This document shows, piece after piece, positions 7,791 through 14,122 of a DNA stretch of 15,839 nt. Position numbers and translations under genes: made by a program. The notes below the pieces were generated by a model that was not told where the DNA came from, searched no databases, and was given only the letters and a program-made list of their open reading frames with translations. Source of the stretch: JBOHPP01 sp050731755 (GTDB lineage Bacteria; Methylomirabilota; Methylomirabilia; Rokubacteriales; CSP1-6); assembly GCA_050731755.1 (NCBI GenBank), contig JBOHPP010000266.1, positions 1 to 15,839 on the forward strand, read 5' to 3'. Each line of letters starts with the position of its first letter. Position 1 is the stretch's first letter.

Positions 7791-8024
7791 ATGAAAAGTT
7801 TGCTCAGTACAGGCCTGGCCTTGTTCGTGGGCGCCACGCTCGTGGCTGGGTGCTCCGAGTCCCGCACCGATCGGCTCGGTGAGCGGCCGGTTGATCGCAC
7901 ACCGTCGGCTTCTCCGCCGAGCCCGCCGCCGCCCGCGACCAGCACGCCGTCAACGTCGCCGTCCACCCCGCCCTCGACGAGCTCGCCATCGAGCCAGCCG
8001 TCTACGGGGAGCGGGACGAAGTAG
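7791..8024 (+). CDS. Small lipoprotein with Ser/Pro/Thr-rich tail
   Basis: A 77-residue secreted lipoprotein. The sequence MKSLLSTGLALFVGATLVAG followed by Cys21 is a textbook type II signal peptide with lipobox LVAGC, so the mature chain (about 57 residues) should be lipid-anchored. Residues after about 38 are almost only Ser, Pro and Thr (for example SASPPSPPPPATSTPSTSP), ending STGSGTK. There is no globular domain, and I recognise no family. It could be a surface spacer or a cell-envelope-tethered disordered peptide. ATG 7791 has GGAGG at 7779-7783, which settles the start. It is one of only two plus-strand genes, diverges from the eight-gene operon and converges on the Clp1-like gene with 6 bases between stops. 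Confidence 0.75.
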   Translation: MKSLLSTGLALFVGATLVAGCSESRTDRLGERPVDRTPSASPPSPPPPATSTPSTSPSTPPSTSSPSSQPSTGSGTK

Positions 8025-8030
8025 TCGCCT

Positions 8031-8912
8031 TCAGGCAGGGTACGTTTCCCTGCCGATCGCAACGGCGGACACCTCGGCCTCGGGGACGTTCGTGTCGACG
8101 AGCAGGACAGCCCTGTCGAAGTCGACCCCGCGAATGATCCCGAGGCCGAGCGTGGTCCGCGCTCTGTCTTCCAACCCGACCAGGACCAGCTCCAGCCCGT
8201 CCGCCGCGTGATGCGGACCTAGCGCCTCCCCGCTTGGCGCCCGCACCGCCACCCGATCCAGCGGGAGCGTGAGGCTCCGCGCCGCCGCGAAGTAGGCCTG
8301 CAGCCGCTCCTGCCGGTGGCGCCGACGCTCGTCCGCGCTGCGCGGACGCACCGCCGGCGAGGCGGGCAGGCGCAGCACATGGGGCCGCTCGGCACCCGCG
8401 CAGGCGGCGACGATGTGGCCGCACTCGCCCGCTCGCTCCAGGGCGATCACCAGGGCCGCGTCGGTCACGTCGATCTTCGCGCGCTTGAGGGTGCCGCCGA
8501 GGGCGCCGGCGACGAGGCCGCTGGTGTCGATGACGACCCGCTCGAAGCCCAACGCGCGGGCCCGGTCAAGCATCCGGCGGGCGCCGACCAGCGCGCCGAG
8601 CAGATTGCCCGCCGGTGAGGTCGTGCCTACGAAGTGGAGTCCGATGACTTCGGCGTCGCCGAGGCGCCGCAGCGGGGCCCGGACCCGGCCGAGGCCGATC
8701 GTGGTGGGCGGGCCGATCTCGGATTGCCCCAGGTCGGCGTCCACCACCGCGACGCTCGGGTGACGGGCGCTGAGCGCGTTGGCCAGCGCGGTGACCAGCG
8801 TGGTCTTGCCCGTGTCGCTCTCGCCGATCACCATCGTGACCGGGGACGCCATCACCCGCTGGACCAGGCCCTCCCACTGTGGAAGCCACCCAGGATGGAT
8901 TGCGCTCTCCAT
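8031..8912 (-). CDS. Clp1/Grc3-like polynucleotide 5'-hydroxyl kinase
   Basis: A 293-residue P-loop protein of the Clp1_P group, whose characterised members phosphorylate 5'-hydroxyl ends of RNA or DNA. Walker A is GESDTGKTT (residues 30-38). VAVVDADLGQSEIGPPTTIG (about 55-73) is the diagnostic Clp1/Grc3 segment, with Asp58, Asp60 and Gln63. RVVIDTSGLVAGALGGTLKR (about 125-143) gives the Walker B-like Asp129 and the conserved SGLV, and KID follows. A C-terminal RRRHRQERLQAYFAAA helix is also family-typical. ATG 8912 gives an N-terminus matching relatives, whereas extension to 9143 would run through the inverted repeat as Arg/Pro-rich sequence. No clear Shine-Dalgarno precedes it. Only the kinase core is present, without the long flanking domains of eukaryotic Clp1 or Grc3. 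The substrate is unknown. Confidence 0.8.
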   Translation of the reverse strand: MESAIHPGWLPQWEGLVQRVMASPVTMVIGESDTGKTTLVTALANALSARHPSVAVVDADLGQSEIGPPTTIGLGRVRAPLRRLGDAEVIGLHFVGTTSPAGNLLGALVGARRMLDRARALGFERVVIDTSGLVAGALGGTLKRAKIDVTDAALVIALERAGECGHIVAACAGAERPHVLRLPASPAVRPRSADERRRHRQERLQAYFAAARSLTLPLDRVAVRAPSGEALGPHHAADGLELVLVGLEDRARTTLGLGIIRGVDFDRAVLLVDTNVPEAEVSAVAIGRETYPA

Positions 8913-8931
8913 CGACCGAGAAATCGGAGGA

Positions 8932-9088
8932 CGGCGCCGTGTGCGGGGCGGGGTGGCGGGGGGCTCGCCGACCCGTTCCCGCCGAGGTCTCAACGGCACA
9001 CCGGCAAGACGGAGAGACGTACGACGGGACTGCGCCCCGGACGCGTGGTCGCCGAGCCCCCCGCCACCCCACCCCGCACGCGGCGCCG
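8932..9088. repeat. Large imperfect inverted repeat between aminotransferase and Clp1-like genes
   Basis: Left arm 8932-8972 and right arm 9048-9088 are reverse complements at 38 of 41 positions. They begin CGGCGCCG and include a G-run core (GGGGTGGCGGGGGGCTCG) on the left. The 75-base centre has weaker symmetry, such as GTCTC at 8987-8991 facing GAGAC at 9013-9017. The element fills nearly all of the 184-base gap at 8913-9096. As RNA it would form a very stable long hairpin, able to end aminotransferase transcription or mask the leader of the Clp1-like gene. It could also be a non-autonomous palindromic element. No transposase, target duplication or U-tract is evident. Confidence 0.8.
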
Positions 9089-9096
9089 CCGGTGGA

Positions 9097-10305
9097 CTAC
9101 TCGAGCGTGCGGAGAGCGCGGTCCATCCGCGCCAGCCCTTCACGGATCAGCTCGGCGCTGGTCGCGTAGGACAACCGCACGTGATCGTCGGATCCGAAGT
9201 CCACTCCCGGCACGACCGCCACCAGGGCATGCTCCAGGAGGAATTCCGTCACGTCGCCCGAGCCCTGCAGCCGCTTGCCATTCGGGGCTCTTCGGCCGAA
9301 CAGGCCGGAGACATTCGGGAAGGCGTAGAAGGCACCCCTGGGCATCACGCAGCGCACGCCGGGCAGGCCGTTCAACCCGTCCACGATGAGGCGGCGCCGG
9401 CGGTCGAACTCGGCGGCCATCTTGGCGACTTCGTCCTGGGGGCCGGCCAGGGCCTCGACGGCGGCCCACTGTGCGATGGCCGACGGGTTGGACGTGACCT
9501 GGCTCTGCACGTCCGTCATCGCCCGGATCAGCTCCCGCCGACCGGCGGCGTAGCCGATCCGCCAGCCCGTCATGGCGTAGGCTTTGGAGCAGGTGTTGAC
9601 GACCAGCGTGCGCGCCTTGATGTCGGGCCCGAGCTGGGCAATCGAGACGTGCCGTCCCGCGAAGGTGAGCGCTTCGTAGCACTCGTCGGAGACGACCCAC
9701 AGGCGCCGCTCCACGGCCAGGCCAGCCACCGCTTCCAGGGCGGCCCGGGAGAACACCGCGCCCGTCGGATTGTTGGGGCTGTTGAGGATCACGACCTTCG
9801 TCCGCGCATTGACGGCCGCGCGCAGCCGGTCGGGGTCGAGGTCGAAGCCGGCGCTCTCCGGGGTCTCCACCGTCACCGGCACGGCGCCGACCAGCTTGAG
9901 CTGCTCCGGGTACGAGACCCAATACGGGCTGGGGACGAGCACTTCGTCGCCCGGGTTCAGCAGGGCCATGACGATGTTGAACAGCGTGTGCTTGGCCCCC
10001 ACCGAGACCACCACGTCGGCGGGCTCGTAGTCGAGGCCGTTGTCGCGCTTGAACTTGGTGCACACGGCCCCCCGCAGCTCGGCGATGCCGCCGACCTCGG
10101 TGTACTTCGTCTGCCCCCGCCGTAGAGCCTGAACCGCCGCCTGCTTGATGCGTTCCGGCGTGTCGAAGTCGGGCTCGCCGGCGCCGAACGAGATGACGTC
10201 CACGCCGCGGGCCCGCAGGGCCTTGGCCTTGGCCTGGACGGCCAGCGTCGATGACGGGGCAAGGGTCTTCATCCGGTCTGCCAGCACGGTTCGCTCCGAC
10301 GGCAC
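9097..10305 (-). CDS. Pyridoxal-phosphate aminotransferase, class I (aspartate aminotransferase-like)
   Basis: A 402-residue fold-type I aminotransferase of the bacterial aspartate/prephenate group. It moves an amino group between an amino acid and a 2-oxo acid in the cytoplasm. Visible motifs are FGAGEPDFDTP (about residues 40-50), SPNNPTG with Asn178, SDECY with Asp207 and Tyr210, and NTCSKAYAMTGWRIGY, where Lys241 should form the PLP aldimine. A late HVRLSYA provides the carboxylate-binding Arg. The start is GTG 10305, 4 bases after the coaD stop. An ATG at 10272 is an alternative, but the longer form matches relatives better. Shine-Dalgarno support is poor, so translation may depend on coupling to coaD. 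Subfamily substrate preference (Asp, Tyr or prephenate) is not resolved. Confidence 0.92.
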   Translation of the reverse strand: MPSERTVLADRMKTLAPSSTLAVQAKAKALRARGVDVISFGAGEPDFDTPERIKQAAVQALRRGQTKYTEVGGIAELRGAVCTKFKRDNGLDYEPADVVVSVGAKHTLFNIVMALLNPGDEVLVPSPYWVSYPEQLKLVGAVPVTVETPESAGFDLDPDRLRAAVNARTKVVILNSPNNPTGAVFSRAALEAVAGLAVERRLWVVSDECYEALTFAGRHVSIAQLGPDIKARTLVVNTCSKAYAMTGWRIGYAAGRRELIRAMTDVQSQVTSNPSAIAQWAAVEALAGPQDEVAKMAAEFDRRRRLIVDGLNGLPGVRCVMPRGAFYAFPNVSGLFGRRAPNGKRLQGSGDVTEFLLEHALVAVVPGVDFGSDDHVRLSYATSAELIREGLARMDRALRTLE

Positions 10306-10309
10306 CGGC

Positions 10310-10807
10310 TCAGGCCGGCGGCTTGGGGGGAAACCTCTCGGCCAGCCGCTTCTCCGCGACGGGCGGGACCAGCCCGGCCACCGACGCTCCGTAGCCGGCC
10401 ACTTCCTTGATGAGCTTCGACGAGATGTAGGTGTACTTCTCGTGCGGCATCAGGAACACCGTTTCCACGTTGCTGGAGAGCTTGCGGTTCATGAGCGCCA
10501 TCTGGAACTCGTACTCGAAGTCGGAAACGGCCCGGATGCCGCGCACGATGCAGTCGGCGCGCTCACGGGCCACCAGGTCGATGAGGAGCCCGTCGAAGGC
10601 GACGATGCGGAAGTTGTTCTTGAGGTCGGCGGTGGCCTCGTCGATCATCTCCAGCCGCTCCTGAACCGAGAAGAGCGGAGCCTTGGACGGGTTGGCCACG
10701 ACCGCCACGATGAGCTCGTCGAAGATGCGGAGGCTGCGCTGGATAACGTCAAGGTGACCGTTGTGGACGGGGTCGAACATGCCCGGGTAGACGGCGCGCT
10801 TCGCCAC
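10310..10807 (-). CDS. coaD: Phosphopantetheine adenylyltransferase
   Basis: This 165-residue enzyme makes dephospho-CoA from 4'-phosphopantetheine and ATP, the penultimate step of CoA synthesis. The N-terminus KRAVYPGMFDPVHNGHLDVI holds the nucleotidyltransferase HxGH motif (HNGH). DCIVRGIRAVSDFEYEFQMA and YTYISSKLIKEVA, the counterpart of the usual ISSxxxKE motif, are both present. I place the start at GTG 10807, with GAGGA a few bases upstream. An open frame runs back to 10903, but it crosses GC hairpins and would add an unrelated Arg/Gly/Pro-rich head. Length is standard for the family. It is separated from rsmD by the hairpin cluster and followed 4 bases later by the aminotransferase gene. 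Confidence 0.95.
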   Translation of the reverse strand: MAKRAVYPGMFDPVHNGHLDVIQRSLRIFDELIVAVVANPSKAPLFSVQERLEMIDEATADLKNNFRIVAFDGLLIDLVARERADCIVRGIRAVSDFEYEFQMALMNRKLSSNVETVFLMPHEKYTYISSKLIKEVAGYGASVAGLVPPVAEKRLAERFPPKPPA

Positions 10808-10817
10808 TCGATTCCTC

Positions 10818-10927
10818 GGAGGGGGGCTTCGCCCCCCTTCATGAAGTTGGAGGGGGCAGCGGCCGCCCCCTCCAAACCTCCCCGTTCGCGCGGGGTGCCA
10901 CACCCATTGCGCGGGCGGAGCCCGCGC
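10818..10927. repeat. Chain of four GC-rich hairpins in the rsmD-coaD gap
   Basis: Four back-to-back inverted repeats occupy the gap. They are 10818-10840 (GGGGGGC, loop TTC, GCCCCCC, extendable to 10 pairs with one G-U), 10847-10875 (TTGGAGGGGGC and its perfect complement around a 7-base loop), 10880-10895 (CCCCG, loop TTCGCG, CGGGG), and 10909-10927 (GCGCGGGC, loop GGA, GCCCGCGC). The layout recalls REP/BIME palindromic clusters of other bacteria. The last hairpin and its flanks recur near 15763-15839. It could stabilise or attenuate the rsmD-coaD transcript; no U-tract is present. Confidence 0.8.
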
Positions 10928-10936
10928 TCGAACCCG

Positions 10937-11551
10937 CTATTCCGACGCGCCTGTACCGGTATCGTCAGTCGGCGGTGGTCGAGACGACGCATCGTAGGCT
11001 CCGGGGCGAAAGAAAGTCAAGGTCGTCTCCCCGAATCGGCGCGTGCGGTACATGACAAGCCCACCGGCGCCGATGGCGGGTGGGCGCTTGGTGAGATGCT
11101 GAGCGACCACGATCCCCGGCGCGGTGAGCAGCACGCCGCCGGCGAGCGATGTCAGGGCGGCCGCCGCCAGCCCTGTCTCGTAGGGCGGATCCAGAAAGAC
11201 GAGGTGGAAGCGCTCGCCCTCCCGCTCCAACCGGCTCAGGGCGCGCCCGATGTCCTCGCGCAGGACCCGGGTCTGCGCCCCGAGGCCCAGGCCGTCGATG
11301 TTGTCCCGCAGCGCGGCAGCGGCCCGCGCATCCCGCTCCACGAACGTCGCGTGGGCGGCGCCGCGGGAGAGCGCCTCCAGTCCCACGCCCCCGGCGCCGG
11401 CGAACAGGTCGAGCAGACGGGCCGCGGCCAGGTAGGGGGTGAGCGCGTCCATGAGCGCGATCCGCACCTGATCCGCGGTGGGGCGCGTGGTGGGGCCGCG
11501 GGGGACGATCAGCCGCCGGCCCTTGAGCGCGCCGGCGATGATCCGGGGCAC
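10937..11551 (-). CDS. rsmD: 16S rRNA (guanine(966)-N(2))-methyltransferase RsmD
   Basis: A 204-residue SAM-dependent methyltransferase that modifies G966 of 16S rRNA during 30S assembly. The N-terminus PRIIAGALKGRRLIVPRG and PTADQVRIALMDAL are typical. The SAM-binding motif is LLDLFAGAGGVGLEALSRGA (about residues 47-64), and the catalytic DPPY is at 121-124. The start is GTG 11551, 2 bases beyond the recG stop. An open frame continues far upstream but is out of frame with recG and meaningless. The final codons and stop (ASE, TAG) lie in sequence that resembles the dispersed hairpin repeat flank, so the natural C-terminus may have been altered by a repeat. The C-terminal tail PPPTDDTGTGASE looks unstructured. 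Confidence 0.93.
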   Translation of the reverse strand: MPRIIAGALKGRRLIVPRGPTTRPTADQVRIALMDALTPYLAAARLLDLFAGAGGVGLEALSRGAAHATFVERDARAAAALRDNIDGLGLGAQTRVLREDIGRALSRLEREGERFHLVFLDPPYETGLAAAALTSLAGGVLLTAPGIVVAQHLTKRPPAIGAGGLVMYRTRRFGETTLTFFRPGAYDASSRPPPTDDTGTGASE

Positions 11552-11553
11552 GC

Positions 11554-13695
11554 TCAGCCCACCGAAGCCAGCGCGAGCTTGCCCCGCCAGCGCTGCAACA
11601 GCCCCTCGCGCAGCCCGCGGTGGACGGGATCGCGCAGGTCGCGATCGGCGGCGATGATGGCCAGCGCCTCCTGGCGCGCCTCCTCCAGGATCGGCCCGTC
11701 GCGGAGCAGGTCGGCGACCCGGAACTGGGGCAGGCCCGACTGCCGCGTCCCGAAGAACTCGCCGGGCCCGCGGAGCGCCAGATCGGCTTCGGCGATGCGG
11801 AAGCCGTCGTTGGTCTCGACCATCGCCTGGATGCGTCGCTCGGCGTCCTCGGTCGCCCGGGAGGCGCGCAGCAGGATGCAATAGGACTTCCACGAGCCCC
11901 GCCCGACCCGCCCGCGGAGTTGGTGGAGCTGCGAGAGCCCGAAGCGCTCGGCGTGCTCGACGAGCATCACGGAGGCGTTGGGCACGTCGATCCCCACCTC
12001 GATCACCGTCGTGCAGACCAGGACGTGGATCTCGCCCGCCTTGAACCGCCGCATGATGGCGTCCTTCTCCTCGAAGCCCAGCCGCCCGTGCAGCAGTCCC
12101 ACGGTGAGGTCGGGGAAGACCTCCCGGGCCAGGCGGCGCGCCATGTCGGTCGCGGCTTTGAGATCCACCGCCTCCGATTCCTCCACGAGCGGGTACACGA
12201 CGTACACCTGGCGCCCCTCGGCCGCCTGCTCGCGGAGGAACCGGTAGATCTCCGGCCGCTTGGACTCCGTGCGGGCCACGGTCTTCACCGGCTGCCGCCC
12301 GGGCGGCATTTCGTCGAGCACGCTCACGTCGAGGTCGCCGTAGAGGGTCAGCGCCAGCGTTCGCGGGATCGGGGTGGCCGTCATCACCAGGAGGTCGGGC
12401 TGCTCGCCTTTGGCCTTGAGCCGGGCGCGCTGGCCGACGCCGAAGCGATGCTGCTCGTCGACGACGGCGAGGCCCAGCCGGCGGAACTCCACCGACTCCT
12501 GGACGAGGGCATGAGTACCCACCACGCAGGGGATCGTCCCCGCGGCGACCGCGGCGCGCCGCTGGGCGCGCTCCCGCCCTTTGATCGACGAAGTGAGCAA
12601 GGTCAGGGACACGTCGAGGGGGGCCAGGAGCTGGCGAAACGTCATGAAATGTTGCTCGGCGAGGATCTCGGTGGGCGCCATCACCGCCGCTTGATAGCCG
12701 GCCTCCACCGCGGTGAGCACGGCCAGCGCGGCCACGATGGTCTTCCCGGACCCCACGTCGCCCTGCAGCAAGCGGTGCATAGGCGCCGAGGCCGCCATGT
12801 CGCGGCGGATCTCCTCCCACACCCGCACCTGCGCCCACGTGAGCGCATAGGGCAGCGCCGCCCGCAGGCGCGCCACCAGCGTTCCCGGCGGGTCCAGGCG
12901 GATGCCGCGGGCGCGGGCCGTCCGCGACCTCAGGATGGCGAGGCCCAGCTGGAGGTACAGGAAGTCGTCGAACGCCAGCCGCCGCCGCGCTGCCGCCCAC
13001 GCCGCCTCGGTCTCGGGGAAGTGGGCGGCACTGAGCGCGGGGCCGAGCGTGACCAGGGCCCGCCGGCGACGCACGGGCTCGGGCAGGGTGTCGGGTAGCT
13101 CGAGGGCGAAGCGCTCGACGATCGTCCACAGGAGCCGGCGCAGAGGGCGCTGGGTCAGCCCCTCCGTCGTGGAGTAGACGGGCACGAGCCGCCCGGTGTG
13201 GAGCCGGTCGTCCTCGTCCGACTCCACGATTTCGAAGTCCGGGTGCTGGAGCGTGACCGCGCCTTTGAAGCGGGCCACGCGACCATGCAGCACGAGCCGC
13301 TGACCGCGCTTGAGCACGCGTCCCAGGTAGCCGGCACCGAACCAACTGGCCGTGGCGTAGCCGCTCTCATCGCGGAGCATGATCGAGAACGGAACCCGGC
13401 GGCGGCCGGGAGGCGGCGGGCTCAGCCCGATGATCACGCCCGAGCAGGTCTGGCTCTGACCGGGCTGCAGGCGGGCCAGCGGCGTGAGCTGGGTGCGATC
13501 CTCGTGGCGCAGGGGAACGAAGAACAGCGCGTCCTCGACGGTGTGGAGCCCCTTCCTGGCCAGGAGCGCGGCCCGGTGCGGGCCCACGCCTTTGAGGTAC
13601 TGCAGCGGCGTCGTCAGCCCGGGGGGCCCCGAAGTTTGCCTCGATCGTCCCGCCGTGCTATAAGCAGACTTCGTCTCGGTCGGCCCCATCACCAT
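11554..13695 (-). CDS. recG: ATP-dependent DNA helicase RecG
   Basis: A 713-residue superfamily 2 helicase that remodels stalled forks and Holliday junctions. In order it shows the N-terminal LQYLKGVGPHRAALLARKGL, a wedge OB-fold region (about 80-170), Walker A GDVGSGKT (312-319), DEQH motif II (413-416), TATPIPRTL (439-447), VIEVGIDVPNA, and QLRGRVGRG motif VI. Length is near the family norm. The start is uncertain: ATG 13695 and ATG 13689 both have poor Shine-Dalgarno sequences. The rpmB promoter at 13636-13664 lies within these first 20 codons, which are low-complexity. No in-frame ATG, GTG or TTG occurs between residue 3 and the GTG at residue 37, which would cut the conserved LKGVG motif. 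It reads leftward into rsmD. Confidence 0.95.
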   Translation of the reverse strand: MVMGPTETKSAYSTAGRSRQTSGPPGLTTPLQYLKGVGPHRAALLARKGLHTVEDALFFVPLRHEDRTQLTPLARLQPGQSQTCSGVIIGLSPPPPGRRRVPFSIMLRDESGYATASWFGAGYLGRVLKRGQRLVLHGRVARFKGAVTLQHPDFEIVESDEDDRLHTGRLVPVYSTTEGLTQRPLRRLLWTIVERFALELPDTLPEPVRRRRALVTLGPALSAAHFPETEAAWAAARRRLAFDDFLYLQLGLAILRSRTARARGIRLDPPGTLVARLRAALPYALTWAQVRVWEEIRRDMAASAPMHRLLQGDVGSGKTIVAALAVLTAVEAGYQAAVMAPTEILAEQHFMTFRQLLAPLDVSLTLLTSSIKGRERAQRRAAVAAGTIPCVVGTHALVQESVEFRRLGLAVVDEQHRFGVGQRARLKAKGEQPDLLVMTATPIPRTLALTLYGDLDVSVLDEMPPGRQPVKTVARTESKRPEIYRFLREQAAEGRQVYVVYPLVEESEAVDLKAATDMARRLAREVFPDLTVGLLHGRLGFEEKDAIMRRFKAGEIHVLVCTTVIEVGIDVPNASVMLVEHAERFGLSQLHQLRGRVGRGSWKSYCILLRASRATEDAERRIQAMVETNDGFRIAEADLALRGPGEFFGTRQSGLPQFRVADLLRDGPILEEARQEALAIIAADRDLRDPVHRGLREGLLQRWRGKLALASVG
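13636..13664 (+). promoter_or_regulatory. Sigma70-type promoter for rpmB
   Basis: TTGCCT at 13636-13641 and TATAAG at 13659-13664 are separated by exactly 17 bases, and TGC directly before TATAAG adds an extended -10. Transcription would start near 13671, giving a leader of about 39 bases before the rpmB ATG. The promoter lies inside the 5' part of recG as annotated. The -10 lies in a short near-palindrome (TGCTATAAGCA), so the opposite strand also reads TTATAG here. Confidence 0.7.
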
Positions 13696-13709
13696 TCCAG
13701 GGAGCAGGC

Positions 13710-13901
13710 ATGGCTCAGCGGTGCGACATCTGCGGGAAACACCCCGCCTTCGGGAACAGCATCAGCCACGCGCACAAGCTCACGCGACGACGCTGGTTGC
13801 CGAATCTCGTCGCGATGCGGGCGCTGGTGGCGGGCAAGCCGCAACGCGTCCGCGTCTGCACCCGCTGCCTCAAGGCGGGAAAGGTCACGAAGGTCATTTA
13901 A
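13710..13901 (+). CDS. rpmB: 50S ribosomal protein L28, zinc-binding form
   Basis: A 63-residue L28 of the large ribosomal subunit. It begins MAQRCDICGKHPAFGNSISH, then HKLTRRRWLPNLVA, and ends RVRVCTRCLKAGKVTKVI. Two CxxC pairs (Cys5/Cys8 and Cys50/Cys53) make it the C+ form that can bind zinc. ATG 13710 has AGGGAG at 13699-13704, five bases upstream. It diverges from recG, with start codons only 14 bases apart, and has its own promoter at 13636-13664. A GC hairpin follows the stop by 12 bases. Length and motifs leave no serious alternative. Confidence 0.97.
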   Translation: MAQRCDICGKHPAFGNSISHAHKLTRRRWLPNLVAMRALVAGKPQRVRVCTRCLKAGKVTKVI

Positions 13902-13913
13902 GCACAGGGCGTA

Positions 13914-13945
13914 CGACGGGAGGGGGCAGAGCCCCCTCCCCGTCG
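13914..13945. terminator. GC-rich hairpin after rpmB, possible bidirectional terminator
   Basis: CGACGGGAGGGGGC (13914-13927), loop AGA, then GCCCCCTCCCCGTCG (13931-13945) pair along the whole length with one bulged C. It lies 12 bases after the rpmB stop, between it and the convergent polylysine micro-ORFs. No T-run follows on either strand, so it is not a standard intrinsic terminator. Its GGAGGGGGC core matches the hairpin at 10849-10873, so it may be a member of the same repeat family acting as a transcript end. Confidence 0.55.
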
Positions 13946-13991
13946 ATGGCAAGGTGAGAGGCCGCCACCCCCCACCCGTGAAGCAAAAGCG

Positions 13992-14033
13992 TTACTTCCC
14001 CTTCTTCTTCGCCCCCTTTTTCTTCTTGGCCAT
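13992..14033 (-). CDS. Lysine-rich micro-ORF B (13 residues)
   Basis: Translation from ATG 14033 gives MAKKKKGAKKKGK and stop TAA: 8 lysines in 13 residues. An AGGAGGTGA sequence (complement of 14042-14050) sits 8 bases before the start. This is an exact nine-base match to the usual 16S anti-Shine-Dalgarno region, stronger than that of any other gene here. A near copy (micro-ORF A) lies 50 bases upstream with the same spacing. No family is recognised. A peptide this cationic would be expected to bind nucleic acid, ribosomes or membranes; that is inference. Purine-rich AAG runs can mimic coding sequence, so expression is unproven. Confidence 0.5.
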   Translation of the reverse strand: MAKKKKGAKKKGK

Positions 14034-14083
14034 CGAGTCTCTCACCTCCTCTCGTCGCGATATAGGCACCGCTCCTCGCGGCC

Positions 14084-14122
14084 CTACCTCTTCTTCTTCT
14101 TGGCCGCCTTCTTCTTGGCCAT
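14084..14122 (-). CDS. Lysine-rich micro-ORF A (12 residues)
   Basis: Translation from ATG 14122 gives MAKKKAAKKKKR and stop TAG: 7 lysines and 1 arginine in 12 residues. AAGGGGGTGA (complement of 14131-14140) lies 8 bases before the start and differs from a perfect Shine-Dalgarno sequence at one position. The start is 30 bases beyond the stop of the AbiEi-like regulator, so all three could share one transcript. The unit from Shine-Dalgarno to codon 5 closely matches micro-ORF B, including ACTC in the spacer and ATGGCCAAGAAGAA. That points to tandem duplication. The KKAAKKK pattern resembles the tails of bacterial histone H1-like proteins, but there is no larger gene here to which it could belong. 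Confidence 0.5.
   Translation of the reverse strand: MAKKKAAKKKKR

Noticed and set aside
8779..10125. Plus-strand frame of 448 codons over the Clp1-like and aminotransferase genes
   Set aside because: Spans two genes and the inverted repeat on the other strand; the translation is low-complexity.
10808..10903. N-terminal extension of coaD through the hairpins
   Set aside because: The added 32 residues are Arg/Gly/Pro-rich and absent from the family; GTG 10807 has GAGGA before it and gives the normal length.
10145..11884. Plus-strand frame of 579 codons across coaD, rsmD and recG
   Set aside because: Crosses three real minus-strand genes and the hairpin cluster; no protein motif.
11552..13345. 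Upstream extension of the rsmD frame to 802 codons
   Set aside because: The extra part is an out-of-frame reading of recG. Only the last 204 codons match RsmD, and a GTG at 11551 directly follows the recG stop.
13914..13945. Standard rho-independent terminator
   Set aside because: The hairpin is strong but no T-run follows on either strand, so it is listed only as a possible terminator or repeat.
14008..14030. Possible -1 ribosomal frameshift site in micro-ORF B (AAG AAA AAG)
   Set aside because: The in-frame heptamer reads G AAA AAG, not A AAA AAG, so re-pairing would be poor; no continuing frame of interest was seen.
13981..14122. CRISPR-like or simple repeat reading of the CTTCTT runs
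   Set aside because: Only two units, no spacers of regular length; the pattern is explained by lysine codons after matching Shine-Dalgarno sites.
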